DNA of 64,000 nucleotides from Acidimicrobiaceae bacterium. Its GTDB lineage: Bacteria; Actinomycetota; Acidimicrobiia; Acidimicrobiales; RAAP-2. The position numbers and the translations under genes were made by a program. How positions within the stretch are numbered: the first letter of the stretch is position 1; the number at the start of each line of letters is the position of its first letter. The stretch spans positions 33,639-97,638 of the forward strand of contig PMFN01000005.1 in assembly GCA_003155135.1 (NCBI GenBank). Direction: 5' to 3'. Below are positions 50,658 to 59,966 of the stretch, in pieces. Under the pieces are notes generated by a model that ran no database searches, was not told the origin of the DNA, and saw nothing but the letters and a program-made list of their open reading frames with translations.

Positions 50658-51347
50658 GTGGCCAGTGTCACCTGTGAGCTGCGCGACGACGTGGCGGTCG
50701 TCACCGTCGACGATGGGAAGGCCAACGCCTATTCCCACGAGCTCATCGACGAGCTGCTCGGTGCGCTCGACGCTGCCGAGTCGCTTCGCGCCCCCGTGGT
50801 CCTCGCTGGGCGCCCGGGCCGGTTCTCGGCCGGCTTCGACCTGGCCACCATGACGTCGGGGAACGAGCCGATGCGCGCGCTGTTGCACCGCGGTGCCGAG
50901 CTGCTGCTGCGCCTCTTCACGTTCCCCGCCCCACTCGTCATCGCCTGCACCGGCCATGCGCTCGCCTTCGGCGGCATCCTGCTCTTCACCGGTGACCACC
51001 GGATCGGCGCCGACGGCGAGTTCAAGATCGGCCTGAACGAGACCCAGATCGGGCTGCCGCTCCCGCTCTTCGCAGCGGAGCTGGCCCGCTACCGCCTGTC
51101 GGCCACCGGGCTCGAGGATGTCCTGTTCGGCCGCGTCGTGAGCCCCGAGCGCGCGGTGGCGCTCGGCTTCCTCGACGAGGTCGTCGGCTCCGACGAGGTG
51201 GTCGATCGGTCCATGACCTACGCAGCCGAGCTCGCCGACCTGCACGGCCCGGTGGTGGCCCGTACCAAGCTGGCCCTGCGCGCGCCGGTGGTCGAGCGGA
51301 TCACGGCCACGCTCGACGAGGACCTGGCGACGCTCACGAAGAGCTAA
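50658..51347 (+). CDS. Enoyl-CoA hydratase/isomerase family protein
   Basis: A 229-residue crotonase-fold protein, shorter than typical hydratases (about 260). Oxyanion-hole regions are present (GRFSAGFDLATM and GHALAFGGILLFTGDHRIG), and one catalytic glutamate is in the position IGLNETQIGLPLP. The other usual Glu (in a GGGCELA-type loop) is replaced by hydrophobic residues, so a hydratase mechanism is doubtful; isomerase or another crotonase activity is more likely. GTG 50658 has an AAGGAGG site. Confidence 0.82.
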   Translation: MASVTCELRDDVAVVTVDDGKANAYSHELIDELLGALDAAESLRAPVVLAGRPGRFSAGFDLATMTSGNEPMRALLHRGAELLLRLFTFPAPLVIACTGHALAFGGILLFTGDHRIGADGEFKIGLNETQIGLPLPLFAAELARYRLSATGLEDVLFGRVVSPERAVALGFLDEVVGSDEVVDRSMTYAAELADLHGPVVARTKLALRAPVVERITATLDEDLATLTKS

Positions 51348-51400
51348 GACCGGCGCCGGCCCTCGGGGCGGGCTCACGCACGGCTGACCAAGAGCAGGGC

Positions 51401-51406
51401 TACTGT
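51401..51406 (+). promoter_or_regulatory. -10 element for leaderless TTG-start membrane gene
   Basis: TACTGT, seven-base spacer, then TTG at 51414 opening a good membrane-protein frame, with no ribosome site. Confidence 0.5.
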
Positions 51407-51413
51407 TCGCGTC

Positions 51414-51968
51414 TTGGTCCCCTCTGACTTCTCGGTGTTCTTCGCGAGCAGCGCCGGAGTGGCCGGTGCCCTCATCGGACTGCTGTTCGTGGCGATCTCC
51501 GTCGCGCCTGCCGAACCGACCGCCGCGCAGCAGGTCGAGTTCGACATCCGCGCCGGTGTCGCGTTCTCCGCCCTCACGGACGCGCTCACGGTGTCGCTCT
51601 TCGCCCTGATCCCCGGGATCGACCTCGGCCTCGCCGCGTTGGTCGTGGCCATCGGCGGCATCGCCTCGTGCATCGCCTTCATCATCGTCTCGGTGCGCGC
51701 CGGTGAGCTGCGTCAGCGTTGGCACAAGGTCCGACTCCTTGTACTCCAGGGGCTGGTCTTCGCCTACCAGCTGGTCGTGGCGGTGGCCTTGATCGGCGAC
51801 GACCACGACGGGACGGCCATCAAGACGCTGGCGGTGCTCACCGTCGTCTTCTTCCTCGTCGGCATCGCCCGCGCCTGGCAACTCATCGGAGCACGTGACA
51901 CCGGTCTCATCAGGCTGGTCCGCGAAGTGATCACCCAGCGGTCCTCCCACACCGGCTCCGCCCCCTGA
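51414..51968 (+). CDS. Small four-helix membrane protein
   Basis: A 184-residue integral membrane protein of unknown function. Predicted helices are about 7-30, 50-70, 73-95, 107-127 and 137-157; loops are short and the C-terminus is basic. A start at TTG 51414 fits the leaderless pattern (TACTGT seven bases upstream); no ATG or GTG is better placed. It lies between the crotonase gene and a small ORF. Confidence 0.65.
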   Translation: MVPSDFSVFFASSAGVAGALIGLLFVAISVAPAEPTAAQQVEFDIRAGVAFSALTDALTVSLFALIPGIDLGLAALVVAIGGIASCIAFIIVSVRAGELRQRWHKVRLLVLQGLVFAYQLVVAVALIGDDHDGTAIKTLAVLTVVFFLVGIARAWQLIGARDTGLIRLVREVITQRSSHTGSAP

Positions 51969-52081
51969 AGACGCACCTGTCAGCCCCGTGTCAGCCGCGG
52001 GTGAGCGGCGAGCCGCACCATGGCCTCCTACCGCCACGGCGTGGGCAGCGTGCCCACCGGAGACGGCGGTCGAGGAGCATC

Positions 52082-52342
52082 ATGGTGTGGCTGATGGCGT
52101 GCGGGACGGTGGTGGCGCTCATCGGGGCGATGTTGCAGCGGCCGGTCCGAAGACACCGACACCAGGTCGCCCGTCAGCACGACGCCCTGTCACACCCACC
52201 CGAGAGCTGGGGACCATCCGTCACCCCCGCCACGCCCCGAACCGTGCTGCGTGTCGGCCCGGCGGCGCAGGTGCGGGGCGAGTTGGCGCAGTTCACGGAT
52301 GAAGAGTCGAGCGGCCCGCACGCCACATCGCAGCCGGCCTGA
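52082..52342 (+). CDS. Small single-helix membrane protein
   Basis: An 86-residue hypothetical protein beginning with an N-terminal helix (MVWLMACGTVVALIGAML) followed by a basic, low-complexity segment (RPVRRHRHQ). The ATG has a well-placed GAGGAG six bases upstream, the main reason for proposing the gene. Codon use and end are unremarkable; alternative readings of the region give no better frame. No homology recognised. Confidence 0.45.
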   Translation: MVWLMACGTVVALIGAMLQRPVRRHRHQVARQHDALSHPPESWGPSVTPATPRTVLRVGPAAQVRGELAQFTDEESSGPHATSQPA

Positions 52343-52471
52343 TCACGGTGCCGGACCGCGGCCCCACGGGCGGGACCCAGCTCGCGCCAGCCGTCACGCC
52401 CGAGCGACCGGCGGTGCGGGGCGCGAATGCCCGCGACCGGCCACCGGCACGTCCCCCACCGTCCCGACTCG

Positions 52472-52544
52472 AGCCTGGGAGGAGATTCGAACTCCTGACC
52501 TGCGCATTACGAGTGCGCTGCTCTACCGACTGAGCTACCCAGGC
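52472..52544 (-). tRNA. tRNA-Thr(CGT)
   Basis: A full cloverleaf on the minus strand: acceptor GCCTGGG with CCCAGGC, D arm, anticodon stem GCGCA/TGCGC with loop CTCGTAA (anticodon CGT, reading ACG), and a T arm AGGAG-TTCGAAT-CTCCT. 73 bases, no encoded CCA. Confidence 0.95.
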
Positions 52545-52629
52545 GGAACCGACACACGCTAACCGACCGCACGGCGGCGTCCGGACACGCCGAGAGGAGC
52601 ACAGGAGCCGGCCGAGCGCCCCGCCGCGC

Positions 52630-53745
52630 CTACTCGCCGTCGTCGCCCAGACGCACCAGCAGGCCCTCGAGCGCGAGGAGCTCGACCGGGTTGCGCTGGA
52701 GGGAGGCGGCCGTCTTGGTGATCCGGTCGACCGCCTCGGCGTCCCGTCGGCCAGGGACGGTCCCGATCCCTCGGTGGGCAGCAGGTGCCGCGGTCGCGGC
52801 CCCCACCAACCGGTCGCGATAGGCGCGCGCGAGCACCGCCAGGCCCGCGATGAGCTCGTCGGTGCGGAAGCGCCGCTCCTCACGGGAGTGGCGGTCGGTG
52901 ATCGCCTTCTTCCCCGGCAGCCCCTTCTCCCCCATGCGCTCCGCCTCCTCTGCGACGGCGGCAAGCTCGGCCTTGTGCTCGGCGCGCAGCGGGGCAAGGG
53001 CAGCGTCGATGGAGTCGAACAACGTCTTGGCCAGCTGCCCGGCGACCGCCCCGGTGCCGTCGAGGGTGGCCGGGAGGGAACGCCACAGCTCAAGGCGGTC
53101 GAGGTAGCGGTCGTCGGCGGCGAGCAGGCGGGCCCGGTCGAGGTTCCCGGCTGCGCCCTCGGCCACCAGCGCCGCACGCAGCTCGTCGGTGCCTTGGCCG
53201 ACCAGCCAGTCGCGCACGACCTCGTTCGAGAGCGGCGGGAAGGCGACTTCGACGCAGCGGCTGGCGACGGTGACGAGCTCGGGCGGGAGGTCGTCGGCCA
53301 AGAGGATGAAGACGGTCGACGCCGGGGGCTCTTCGACCGTCTTCAAGAGTGCCGGAGCCGAGCGCAGGGCCAGGTGGACGTCGGCGACGACCAGGATCTG
53401 GCGGTCGGCCTCGAAAGGCTTGCGCTGGGCGAGGGTGACGAGGCGGCGCGCCTCGTCGATGCCGACCGACGCACCGGTGCGCTCCAAGAGGACGAAGTCG
53501 GGGTGGGTGCCCGCCAGCGCCCGCCGGCATGTGTCGCAGCGGCCACAGCCGCCGAAGGGGCAGAGCAGCGCGGCGGCGAAGCCACGGGCGGCCGGCCGGC
53601 CACCCGATCCCGGGGGGCCGAGGAACAGGTAGGCGTGCACCGGGCGCCGTGCAGCGGCCCGCAGCGCTCGCACCGCGGCCGGCTGGCCGACCACCCCGGC
53701 GAACAACTCGGGCACCGGCGGGGCGGTGTCCTCAGTGGGGCTCAC
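52630..53745 (-). CDS. holB: DNA polymerase III delta' subunit
   Basis: A 371-residue AAA+ clamp-loader subunit. It has a P-loop region GPPGSGGRPAARGF lacking the canonical Lys (delta' is not catalytic), a C4 zinc module CPFGGCGRCDTC (about 80), the SRC motif in VASRCVEVAF and a helical C-terminal collar domain. The GTG at 53745 overlaps the tmk stop as GTGA, the usual tmk-holB couple. The last 60 residues are Ala/Arg-rich. Confidence 0.92.
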   Translation of the reverse strand: MSPTEDTAPPVPELFAGVVGQPAAVRALRAAARRPVHAYLFLGPPGSGGRPAARGFAAALLCPFGGCGRCDTCRRALAGTHPDFVLLERTGASVGIDEARRLVTLAQRKPFEADRQILVVADVHLALRSAPALLKTVEEPPASTVFILLADDLPPELVTVASRCVEVAFPPLSNEVVRDWLVGQGTDELRAALVAEGAAGNLDRARLLAADDRYLDRLELWRSLPATLDGTGAVAGQLAKTLFDSIDAALAPLRAEHKAELAAVAEEAERMGEKGLPGKKAITDRHSREERRFRTDELIAGLAVLARAYRDRLVGAATAAPAAHRGIGTVPGRRDAEAVDRITKTAASLQRNPVELLALEGLLVRLGDDGE

Positions 53746-54374
53746 GACCAGACCCCGGGGGCCGCGCCCAGACGCTCGTGCACCAGGGCCGAGACCTGGG
53801 CTGCCACCTCTTCGACGGTACCGGCGCCGTCGACCACCCCCCAACGCAGCGGGTCCTCGGCCGCCTGTGCGAGGAATCCCCGGCGCACACGGTCGTGGAA
53901 GCCCTCGTCGAGGCGCTCGAGTCGGTCCGGTGCCAGCGTGGCCAGGCGTTCGCGAGCGAGGTCGAGCGGCACGTCGACGAGCACCGCGAGGTCGGCCGCG
54001 AGCCCCCCGGCAGCGAAGTCGAGCACCGGTGCCAATGTTGCCGCACCCAGCTCGCGGCCCCAGCCCTGGTAGGCGACCGTCGAACCCGAGTAGCGGTCGG
54101 TTACCACCCAACGCCCCTCGGCGAGGGTCGGCACGAGCACCTCGTCGACGTGCTGGGCCCGGTCGGCGGCCATGAGGAGGGCCTCGGACCTGGGCCCGGG
54201 GCTCGGTCGCCCGTGGTCGAGCAGCACCGTGCGCAGCAGCGCGCCGAGCTCGGTTGCGCCGGGCTCGAACGTGAGCAGCGCGCCGAGGGCCTCGGACAGG
54301 ATGCGCGCCTGGGTGGACTTGCCGCAGCCGTCGATGCCCTCGAGTGCGATCAGCCGGCCGGCGCCCGGGTTCAT
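53742..54374 (-). CDS. tmk: Thymidylate kinase
   Basis: A 210-residue P-loop kinase making dTDP from dTMP. Walker A is [17 protein letters not shown], the DR(Y/H) motif is [20 protein letters not shown], and the LID region [20 protein letters not shown] follows. ATG 54374, 37 bases after the topA stop, so topA-tmk-holB may be one unit. Confidence 0.95.
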   Translation of the reverse strand: MNPGAGRLIALEGIDGCGKSTQARILSEALGALLTFEPGATELGALLRTVLLDHGRPSPGPRSEALLMAADRAQHVDEVLVPTLAEGRWVVTDRYSGSTVAYQGWGRELGAATLAPVLDFAAGGLAADLAVLVDVPLDLARERLATLAPDRLERLDEGFHDRVRRGFLAQAAEDPLRWGVVDGAGTVEEVAAQVSALVHERLGAAPGVWS

Positions 54375-54411
54375 GGCCGGGCACCAGGGGGCCGGTGGGA
54401 CCGGCCCCTGC

Positions 54412-57210
54412 TCACTCGGCCTGCTTGGCCGTCGACTTCTTGGCCGCCGCCTTGTTGGCCGTGGTCTTCTTGGTGGCCGTCTTCTTGGCGGCCGACTTCT
54501 TGGCCGTCGACTTCTTGGCCGCGGTCTTCTTGGTGGCCGCCTTCTTGGCCCGCTTGGCGGGTGGCCCGGCCGCCCGGCGGTCCGCCAGCAGCTCGGCGGC
54601 CCGCTCGACGGTGAGGGACTCGATGTCGTCGCCCTTACGCAGAGAGGCGTTGGTGGTCCCGTCGGTCACATACGGGCCGAAGCGGCCTTCTCGCAGCACC
54701 ATCGGCAGGCCGGTGTCGGGGTCGGCGCCGAGCTCGCGCAGCGGGCCCGCACTCTGCTGGCCGCGGCGGGCCTTCGGCTGGGCGAAGACCGCCAGCGCCT
54801 CGGGGAGGCCGATGGTCAGCAGCTCGTCCTCGCTCGTGATGCTGCGGGTGTCGGTCCCGCGTTTGAGATAGGGGCCGAACTTGCCGTTCAATGCGACGAT
54901 GTCCTCGCCCGTCTCGGGGTCCGTCCCGACCGTGCGAGGGATCGAGAGCAGCTCCAGGGCCTGATCGAGCGTCAGGGTGGCCGGCGACATGGAGGCGAAG
55001 AGCGACGAGGTCTTGGGCTTGGCGTTCCCCTCCCCCGCGTCGCCAAGCTGGACGTAGGGGCCGAACCGGCCGGCCTTCACCTGCACCGGCAGGCCCGAGG
55101 CCGGGTCGGTGCCGAGTACCCGGTCGTTCGACGGGGCGGCCAGCAGCTCCTCGGCGCGCGCCAAGGTGAGGTCGTCGGGGCTCAGGTCCTCGGGGATCGA
55201 GGCGCGCTCGTCGCCGCGCTGGAGGTAGGGGCCGTAGCGGCCGACGCGCACGACGATCGTCTCGCCGTTCTCGTCGGTGGCGATCGGGATGGAGTTGATC
55301 TCGCGGGCGTCGATCTCGCCGAGGTGGGTGGCGACCGCCGCCTTCAGGCCGAGCCGCACCTCCTCGTCGATGGTCGGGTGGCCGTTGTCCGACCCGTTGC
55401 CGTTGGCCGGCGCCCCCGGTACGCCGAAATAGAAGCGGCTGAGCCAGGGGAGCGATTCCTGGGTGCCTTCGGCGATCTCGTCGAGATCGTTCTCCATCGA
55501 GGCGGTGAAGCCGTAGTCGACGAGGTCGGGGAAGTAGCGCTCGAGGAGCCCGACCACGGCGAAGGCGGTGAAGCTCGGCACCAGGGCCGTGCCCTTCTTC
55601 CACACATACCCGCGGTCGATGATCGTCTTGATCACGCTGGCATACGTCGAGGGGCGCCCGACGCCGAGCTCCTCCATGGCCTTGACCAGCGATGCCTCGG
55701 TGTAGCGCGCCGGGGGCTGGGTGGCGTGGCTGCCGGCCTCGAGCTCGAGGGCCGTGGTGGTGTCGCCCTCGGCGAGCGGCGGCAGCACGACCTCGCGGTC
55801 GGCGAGCTCGGCTTCGGGGTCGTCCTCGCCCTCCACGTAGGCCCGCAGGAACCCGGCGAAGTTGATGATCCGGCCCCTCGCCTCGAAGGTTGCCTCGGTG
55901 CCGGCGAGCGAGCCCGACGGGACCGGGGCCATGAGACGCGCCTGGGCGCTCACGCCGGTGGCGTCGGCCATCTGGGAGGCGACGGTGCGCTTCCAGATCA
56001 GCTCGTAGAGCCGCAGCTCGTCGCCGCGCAACAAGCGGGCCGCCTCGTCGGGAGTGCGGAACACCTCGCCGGCCGGGCGGATGGCCTCGTGGGCCTCCTG
56101 GGCGTTCTTCACCTTGCGGTCGTAGCGACGCGGCTGGGCGGTGATGTAGTTGGGCCCGTAGAGCGAGGTGGCCTGGGCACGCGCCGCGGCGACGGCCTGG
56201 TCCGAGAGCGTCGTCGAGTCGGTGCGCATGTAGGTGATCCAACCGGACTCGTAGAGCCCCTGGGCCACCTGCATCGCCCTCGACGCGCTCATGCGCAGCT
56301 TGCGGCCGGCCTCCTGCTGGAGGGTCGAGGTCATGAACGGGGCCGACGGCGAGCGCCGGAAGGGACGGTCGGTGACCGATACCACGGTGAAGGTGGCGCC
56401 TTCGAGGGCGCCCGACAGCGAACGGGCGTCCTCCTCACCGAGCAGGCGGGTCGCCGACGCGGTGCGCTCACCGGTGGCGGAGAAGTCGCGCCCGGTGGCG
56501 AGGGCGGTGCCGTCCAAGGCGACCAGGGCGGCGGTGAACGAAGCCGGGGCGTCGGCGGACGCCTCGGGGTGCGGTGTGGCCAGCGTCGCGTCGAGGCCCC
56601 ACCACGTCGCCGAGCGGAAGGCCATGCGGGCGCGCTCGCGCTCGACCACCATGCGGGTGGCCACGCTCTGGACGCGGCCCGCCGAGAGCCTCGGCATGAC
56701 CTTCTTCCACAGCACGGGGGAGACCTCGTAGCCGTAGAGGCGGTCGAGGATGCGACGGGCCTCTTGGGCGTCGACGAGGCGCCGGTCGAGGTCGCGCCAC
56801 TCGTCGACCGCCCGCAGGATCGCCTGCGGGGTGATCTCGTGGAAGACCATGCGCTTGACCGGGATCTGCGGGGCCAGCACCTCGTAGAGGTGCCACGCGA
56901 TGGACTCCCCCTCGCGGTCTTCGTCTGTGGCGAGGTAGAGCTCGTCGGCGCCTTTCAAGAGGCGCTTCAGGTTGGCGACGACGGCCTTTTTGTTGGGGGA
57001 GATCACGTAGAGGGGCTTGAACCCGTTGTCGACGTCCACGCCGAGGCGGGCCCAGCCCTCGCCCTTATACGCGGCGGGAACCTCGTCCGCGCCGCGCGGG
57101 AGGTCACGGATGTGCCCGATCGACGATTCGACGATGAAGTCGGGGCCGAGCATGCCCGCGATGGTCTTGGCCTTGGCGGGGGACTCGACGATGACCAGGG
57201 CCTTACCCAT
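54412..57210 (-). CDS. topA: DNA topoisomerase I
   Basis: A 932-residue type IA topoisomerase that relaxes negative supercoils. The Toprim domain has [10 protein letters not shown] and the metal DxDxD region [14 protein letters not shown]; the catalytic Tyr lies in the [13 protein letters not shown] segment. C-terminal Toprim-repeat modules (about 620-880) each carry GPY-type signatures ([20 protein letters not shown]) in place of zinc fingers, followed by a Lys/Ala-rich tail (about 890-930) typical of actinobacterial TopA. ATG 57210. A TTGACA-like hexamer is present in the 217-base upstream gap without a clear -10. Confidence 0.95.
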   Translation of the reverse strand: MGKALVIVESPAKAKTIAGMLGPDFIVESSIGHIRDLPRGADEVPAAYKGEGWARLGVDVDNGFKPLYVISPNKKAVVANLKRLLKGADELYLATDEDREGESIAWHLYEVLAPQIPVKRMVFHEITPQAILRAVDEWRDLDRRLVDAQEARRILDRLYGYEVSPVLWKKVMPRLSAGRVQSVATRMVVERERARMAFRSATWWGLDATLATPHPEASADAPASFTAALVALDGTALATGRDFSATGERTASATRLLGEEDARSLSGALEGATFTVVSVTDRPFRRSPSAPFMTSTLQQEAGRKLRMSASRAMQVAQGLYESGWITYMRTDSTTLSDQAVAAARAQATSLYGPNYITAQPRRYDRKVKNAQEAHEAIRPAGEVFRTPDEAARLLRGDELRLYELIWKRTVASQMADATGVSAQARLMAPVPSGSLAGTEATFEARGRIINFAGFLRAYVEGEDDPEAELADREVVLPPLAEGDTTTALELEAGSHATQPPARYTEASLVKAMEELGVGRPSTYASVIKTIIDRGYVWKKGTALVPSFTAFAVVGLLERYFPDLVDYGFTASMENDLDEIAEGTQESLPWLSRFYFGVPGAPANGNGSDNGHPTIDEEVRLGLKAAVATHLGEIDAREINSIPIATDENGETIVVRVGRYGPYLQRGDERASIPEDLSPDDLTLARAEELLAAPSNDRVLGTDPASGLPVQVKAGRFGPYVQLGDAGEGNAKPKTSSLFASMSPATLTLDQALELLSIPRTVGTDPETGEDIVALNGKFGPYLKRGTDTRSITSEDELLTIGLPEALAVFAQPKARRGQQSAGPLRELGADPDTGLPMVLREGRFGPYVTDGTTNASLRKGDDIESLTVERAAELLADRRAAGPPAKRAKKAATKKTAAKKSTAKKSAAKKTATKKTTANKAAAKKSTAKQAE

Positions 57211-57427
57211 GGGCACCCACGACGGCGCTTCGCACGGCAAAGGGCGCCCGACGCCCCGGAGGCGGCGTGGCGCTGGCCCCGGTCGGGCCGGTCCGCTTCA
57301 GTATTTGTGGGTCCATGATGTCGTCGACAGCGTGGGTGCGGGTGGTCCCGCGTGTCAAGAGTGGTCTACCCCACGCTCGGCCGCTGTCATGACCGGCCGT
57401 GATCGGGCTGCTCCTGCAGACCGGTCC

Positions 57428-59761
57428 TCAGTCGAGTGCGGCAACGGGTGCTGCTGGTTCGGGGATCTGCACGGCCGGCGGCAGGTCGCCGCCGCCCACG
57501 CCATCGGACTTGCGCTTGGAGAAGGCGATGGCGGCCAGGAGGACGACGAGGGCCGCGCCGGCGATGGCGTAACGGGCCCCGTTGTGGCGCAAGGTGATGA
57601 CGGCCGGAAGGATCAGCAGCGAGACCAGGTTCATCACCTTGATCAGCGGGTTCAGCGCCGGCCCGGCGGTGTCCTTGAACGGGTCGCCGACCGTGTCGCC
57701 GATGACGGCGGCCTTGTGGGCCTCGGATCCCTTGCCGCCTTCGTTCCCGTCTTCGATGTACTTCTTGGCGTTGTCCCACGCCCCACCCGAGTTGGACAGG
57801 GTGTTGGCCATCAACTGGCCGGTGAGGATGGCCGCGGCCAAAAACGCACCGAGGGCGAGGTAGTTGATGCCGAAGCCGACGATGACCGGCGTGAGGATGG
57901 CCAGCAGCGCCGGGGTCGCCAGCTCACGCTGGGATGCAGCGGTGCAGATGGAAATGACCCGGCCGTACTCGGGCTTCTCGGAGTAGTCCATGATCCCCGG
58001 GTGCTCGCGGAACTGCCGGCGCACCTCTTGGACCACGGTGCCGGCGGAGCGGCCCACGGCCCGGATGGCGAGCGAGGAGAACAAGAAGGCGACCGAGCCG
58101 CCGATCAGCAGGCCGATGAAGGTCACCGGGTTCGAGACGTTGATCTGGGTGAGCGGGTTGTGGAACAGCCCGACGGTGGACAGGTGCAGCTGGGCGCCCA
58201 CCGTCTCGATGAAGGAGGCGAACAGCGCCACCGCCGCGATGACCGCCGAGCCGATGGCCACGCCCTTGGTGATGGCCTTGGTGGTGTTGCCCACCGCGTC
58301 CAGGCTGACCATGATGCGCTCGGCCTCGCCGGTGAACTCGCCGGACATCTCGGCCACGCCGGCCGCGTTGTCCGAGACCGGGCCGAAACTGTCCTCGGAG
58401 ACGACCATCCCGGTGGTGGCCAGCAGCCCGATGCCGATGAGGGCCACCAGGTAGAAGGTGAACTCGATGTTCCCCCCGCCGAGGCCGACCGCCACACCGA
58501 TGGCGATGGCGATGGCGATGATGGCCCAGACAGAGGATTCGAGGCCGATGGAGAACCCGGCCAGCACGGTGGTGGCCGGGCCGGTACGCGCCGACTCGGC
58601 GATCTCCTTCACCGGGCCGCGCTCGGTCGAGGTGAACTCCTCGGTGATCTGGCTGGCGACGAGGGCGAGGATGACCCCGGTCAGCACGGCCCAGAAGGTC
58701 TTCAGGTCGTGCACGTAGTACTGGGACACGAAGAAGGTCCCGACGATGGTCAGCGCGGCCGAGAGCCAGAAGCCCCGGTTGATGGGGGCCATGGCGTTGC
58801 GGTCCGCCTTGCGGGCCTTCACCGCCAGGATGCCGATCAAGGAGGCGAAGATGCCGAGGGCGGCCACGATGAGGGGGAAGAGGATGGCCGGCGTCGGGTT
58901 GAGGTGCAGCGAGCGGAAGCCCGAGTAGCCGAGGATGAGCGACGAGATGATGACGATCTCATAGGACTCGAAGAGGTCGGCCGCCATGCCGGCGCAGTCG
59001 CCCACGTTGTCGCCGACGTTGTCCGCAATGGTGGCCGCGTTACGCGGGTCGTCCTCGGGGATGCCCGCCTCGACCTTGCCCACGAGGTCCGCGCCCACGT
59101 CGGCCGCCTTCGTGAAGATGCCGCCGCCGACGCGCATGAACAGCGCGAGCAACGAGGCGCCGAAGGCGAAACCGATCAGCACGGCCGTCGCCGTGTTCTG
59201 GAAGATGAGCACGATGGTGGTCGCACCGAGGAGGCCGAGGCCGACGCAGAGCATGCCGGTGACCGCACCGGTCCGGAAGGCCACCTGCAGGGCGCTGCCC
59301 ATGGAGCCGCCCTGGGAGGCCGCCGCCGCCGTGCGCACGTTGCCTCGTACGGCGATGGACATGCCGATGAAGCCGGTGAGCCCGGAGAAGGCGGCGCCGA
59401 ACAGGAAGCAGATCACCCGGTAGAGGCCCGCCTGGCCGAAGGTGAGGGCCACAGTGCCGTCGGGGCGGACCACCTGGGTGGCGGTGAAGAAGATGAGGAT
59501 GGCGAGCGGGATGACAATGATCCCGATGGTGCGGAACTGGCGCTTCAAGAAGGCCTCGGCACCCTCTTGGATGGCGGTCGCGATCTCTCGCATCTTGGGC
59601 GTCCCGGTGTCCTGGGCAACCACGTTTCGGGCGAGCAGGAGGCCGGCCAAGATGCCGACGATGCCGGCCACCATGGCCACCACCAGCCAGACCTTGTCGG
59701 TGGTCCCCAGGTGGTACGCCTGGTACCCCCCCTCTGCTGCGAGGTTCATGACGCCTGGCAT
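57428..59761 (-). CDS. hppA: Proton-translocating membrane pyrophosphatase
   Basis: A 777-residue integral membrane enzyme coupling pyrophosphate hydrolysis to proton export, with about 16 helices. Substrate-binding loops include the DVGADLVGKVEAGIPEDDPRN segment and its DNVGDNVGDCAGMAADLFES, and GNTTKAITKG (about residue 490). The lysine in GNTTKA is diagnostic of K+-independent enzymes. ATG 59761 has an AAAGGGA site nine bases upstream. A TTGCCG-18-TAGGGT promoter lies about 115 bases upstream on the minus strand. Confidence 0.95.
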   Translation of the reverse strand: MPGVMNLAAEGGYQAYHLGTTDKVWLVVAMVAGIVGILAGLLLARNVVAQDTGTPKMREIATAIQEGAEAFLKRQFRTIGIIVIPLAILIFFTATQVVRPDGTVALTFGQAGLYRVICFLFGAAFSGLTGFIGMSIAVRGNVRTAAAASQGGSMGSALQVAFRTGAVTGMLCVGLGLLGATTIVLIFQNTATAVLIGFAFGASLLALFMRVGGGIFTKAADVGADLVGKVEAGIPEDDPRNAATIADNVGDNVGDCAGMAADLFESYEIVIISSLILGYSGFRSLHLNPTPAILFPLIVAALGIFASLIGILAVKARKADRNAMAPINRGFWLSAALTIVGTFFVSQYYVHDLKTFWAVLTGVILALVASQITEEFTSTERGPVKEIAESARTGPATTVLAGFSIGLESSVWAIIAIAIAIGVAVGLGGGNIEFTFYLVALIGIGLLATTGMVVSEDSFGPVSDNAAGVAEMSGEFTGEAERIMVSLDAVGNTTKAITKGVAIGSAVIAAVALFASFIETVGAQLHLSTVGLFHNPLTQINVSNPVTFIGLLIGGSVAFLFSSLAIRAVGRSAGTVVQEVRRQFREHPGIMDYSEKPEYGRVISICTAASQRELATPALLAILTPVIVGFGINYLALGAFLAAAILTGQLMANTLSNSGGAWDNAKKYIEDGNEGGKGSEAHKAAVIGDTVGDPFKDTAGPALNPLIKVMNLVSLLILPAVITLRHNGARYAIAGAALVVLLAAIAFSKRKSDGVGGGDLPPAVQIPEPAAPVAALD

Positions 59762-59872
59762 ACCTGGTGTTCCCTTTCTGTTGCTGCGGCGGTGTCGCTC
59801 GCATCTCGCGAGATCGCTCCGAACACAGGAGGTCGGCTGCCGGCCCGCGTGCGGGGCCAACGTGGCGCAGGG

Positions 59873-59902
59873 ACCCTAGCGACTACTGGCCCCCACCGGC
59901 AA
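59873..59902 (-). promoter_or_regulatory. Candidate promoter for hppA
   Basis: TTGCCG, an 18-base spacer and TAGGGT (59878-59873) on the minus strand, giving a leader of about 105 bases in the 205-base gap between the permease and hppA genes. Confidence 0.45.
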
Positions 59903-59966
59903 GGTTGCGTGGCGACAGTGTCCCACGAAGCGGGCCGCGACGAGTGCTGCGCGACACTGACGGGCC

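Noticed and set aside
57350..57360. TTGACA-like -35 upstream of topA on the minus strand
   Set aside because: The bases 17-18 downstream do not resemble a -10 element, so no promoter is claimed.
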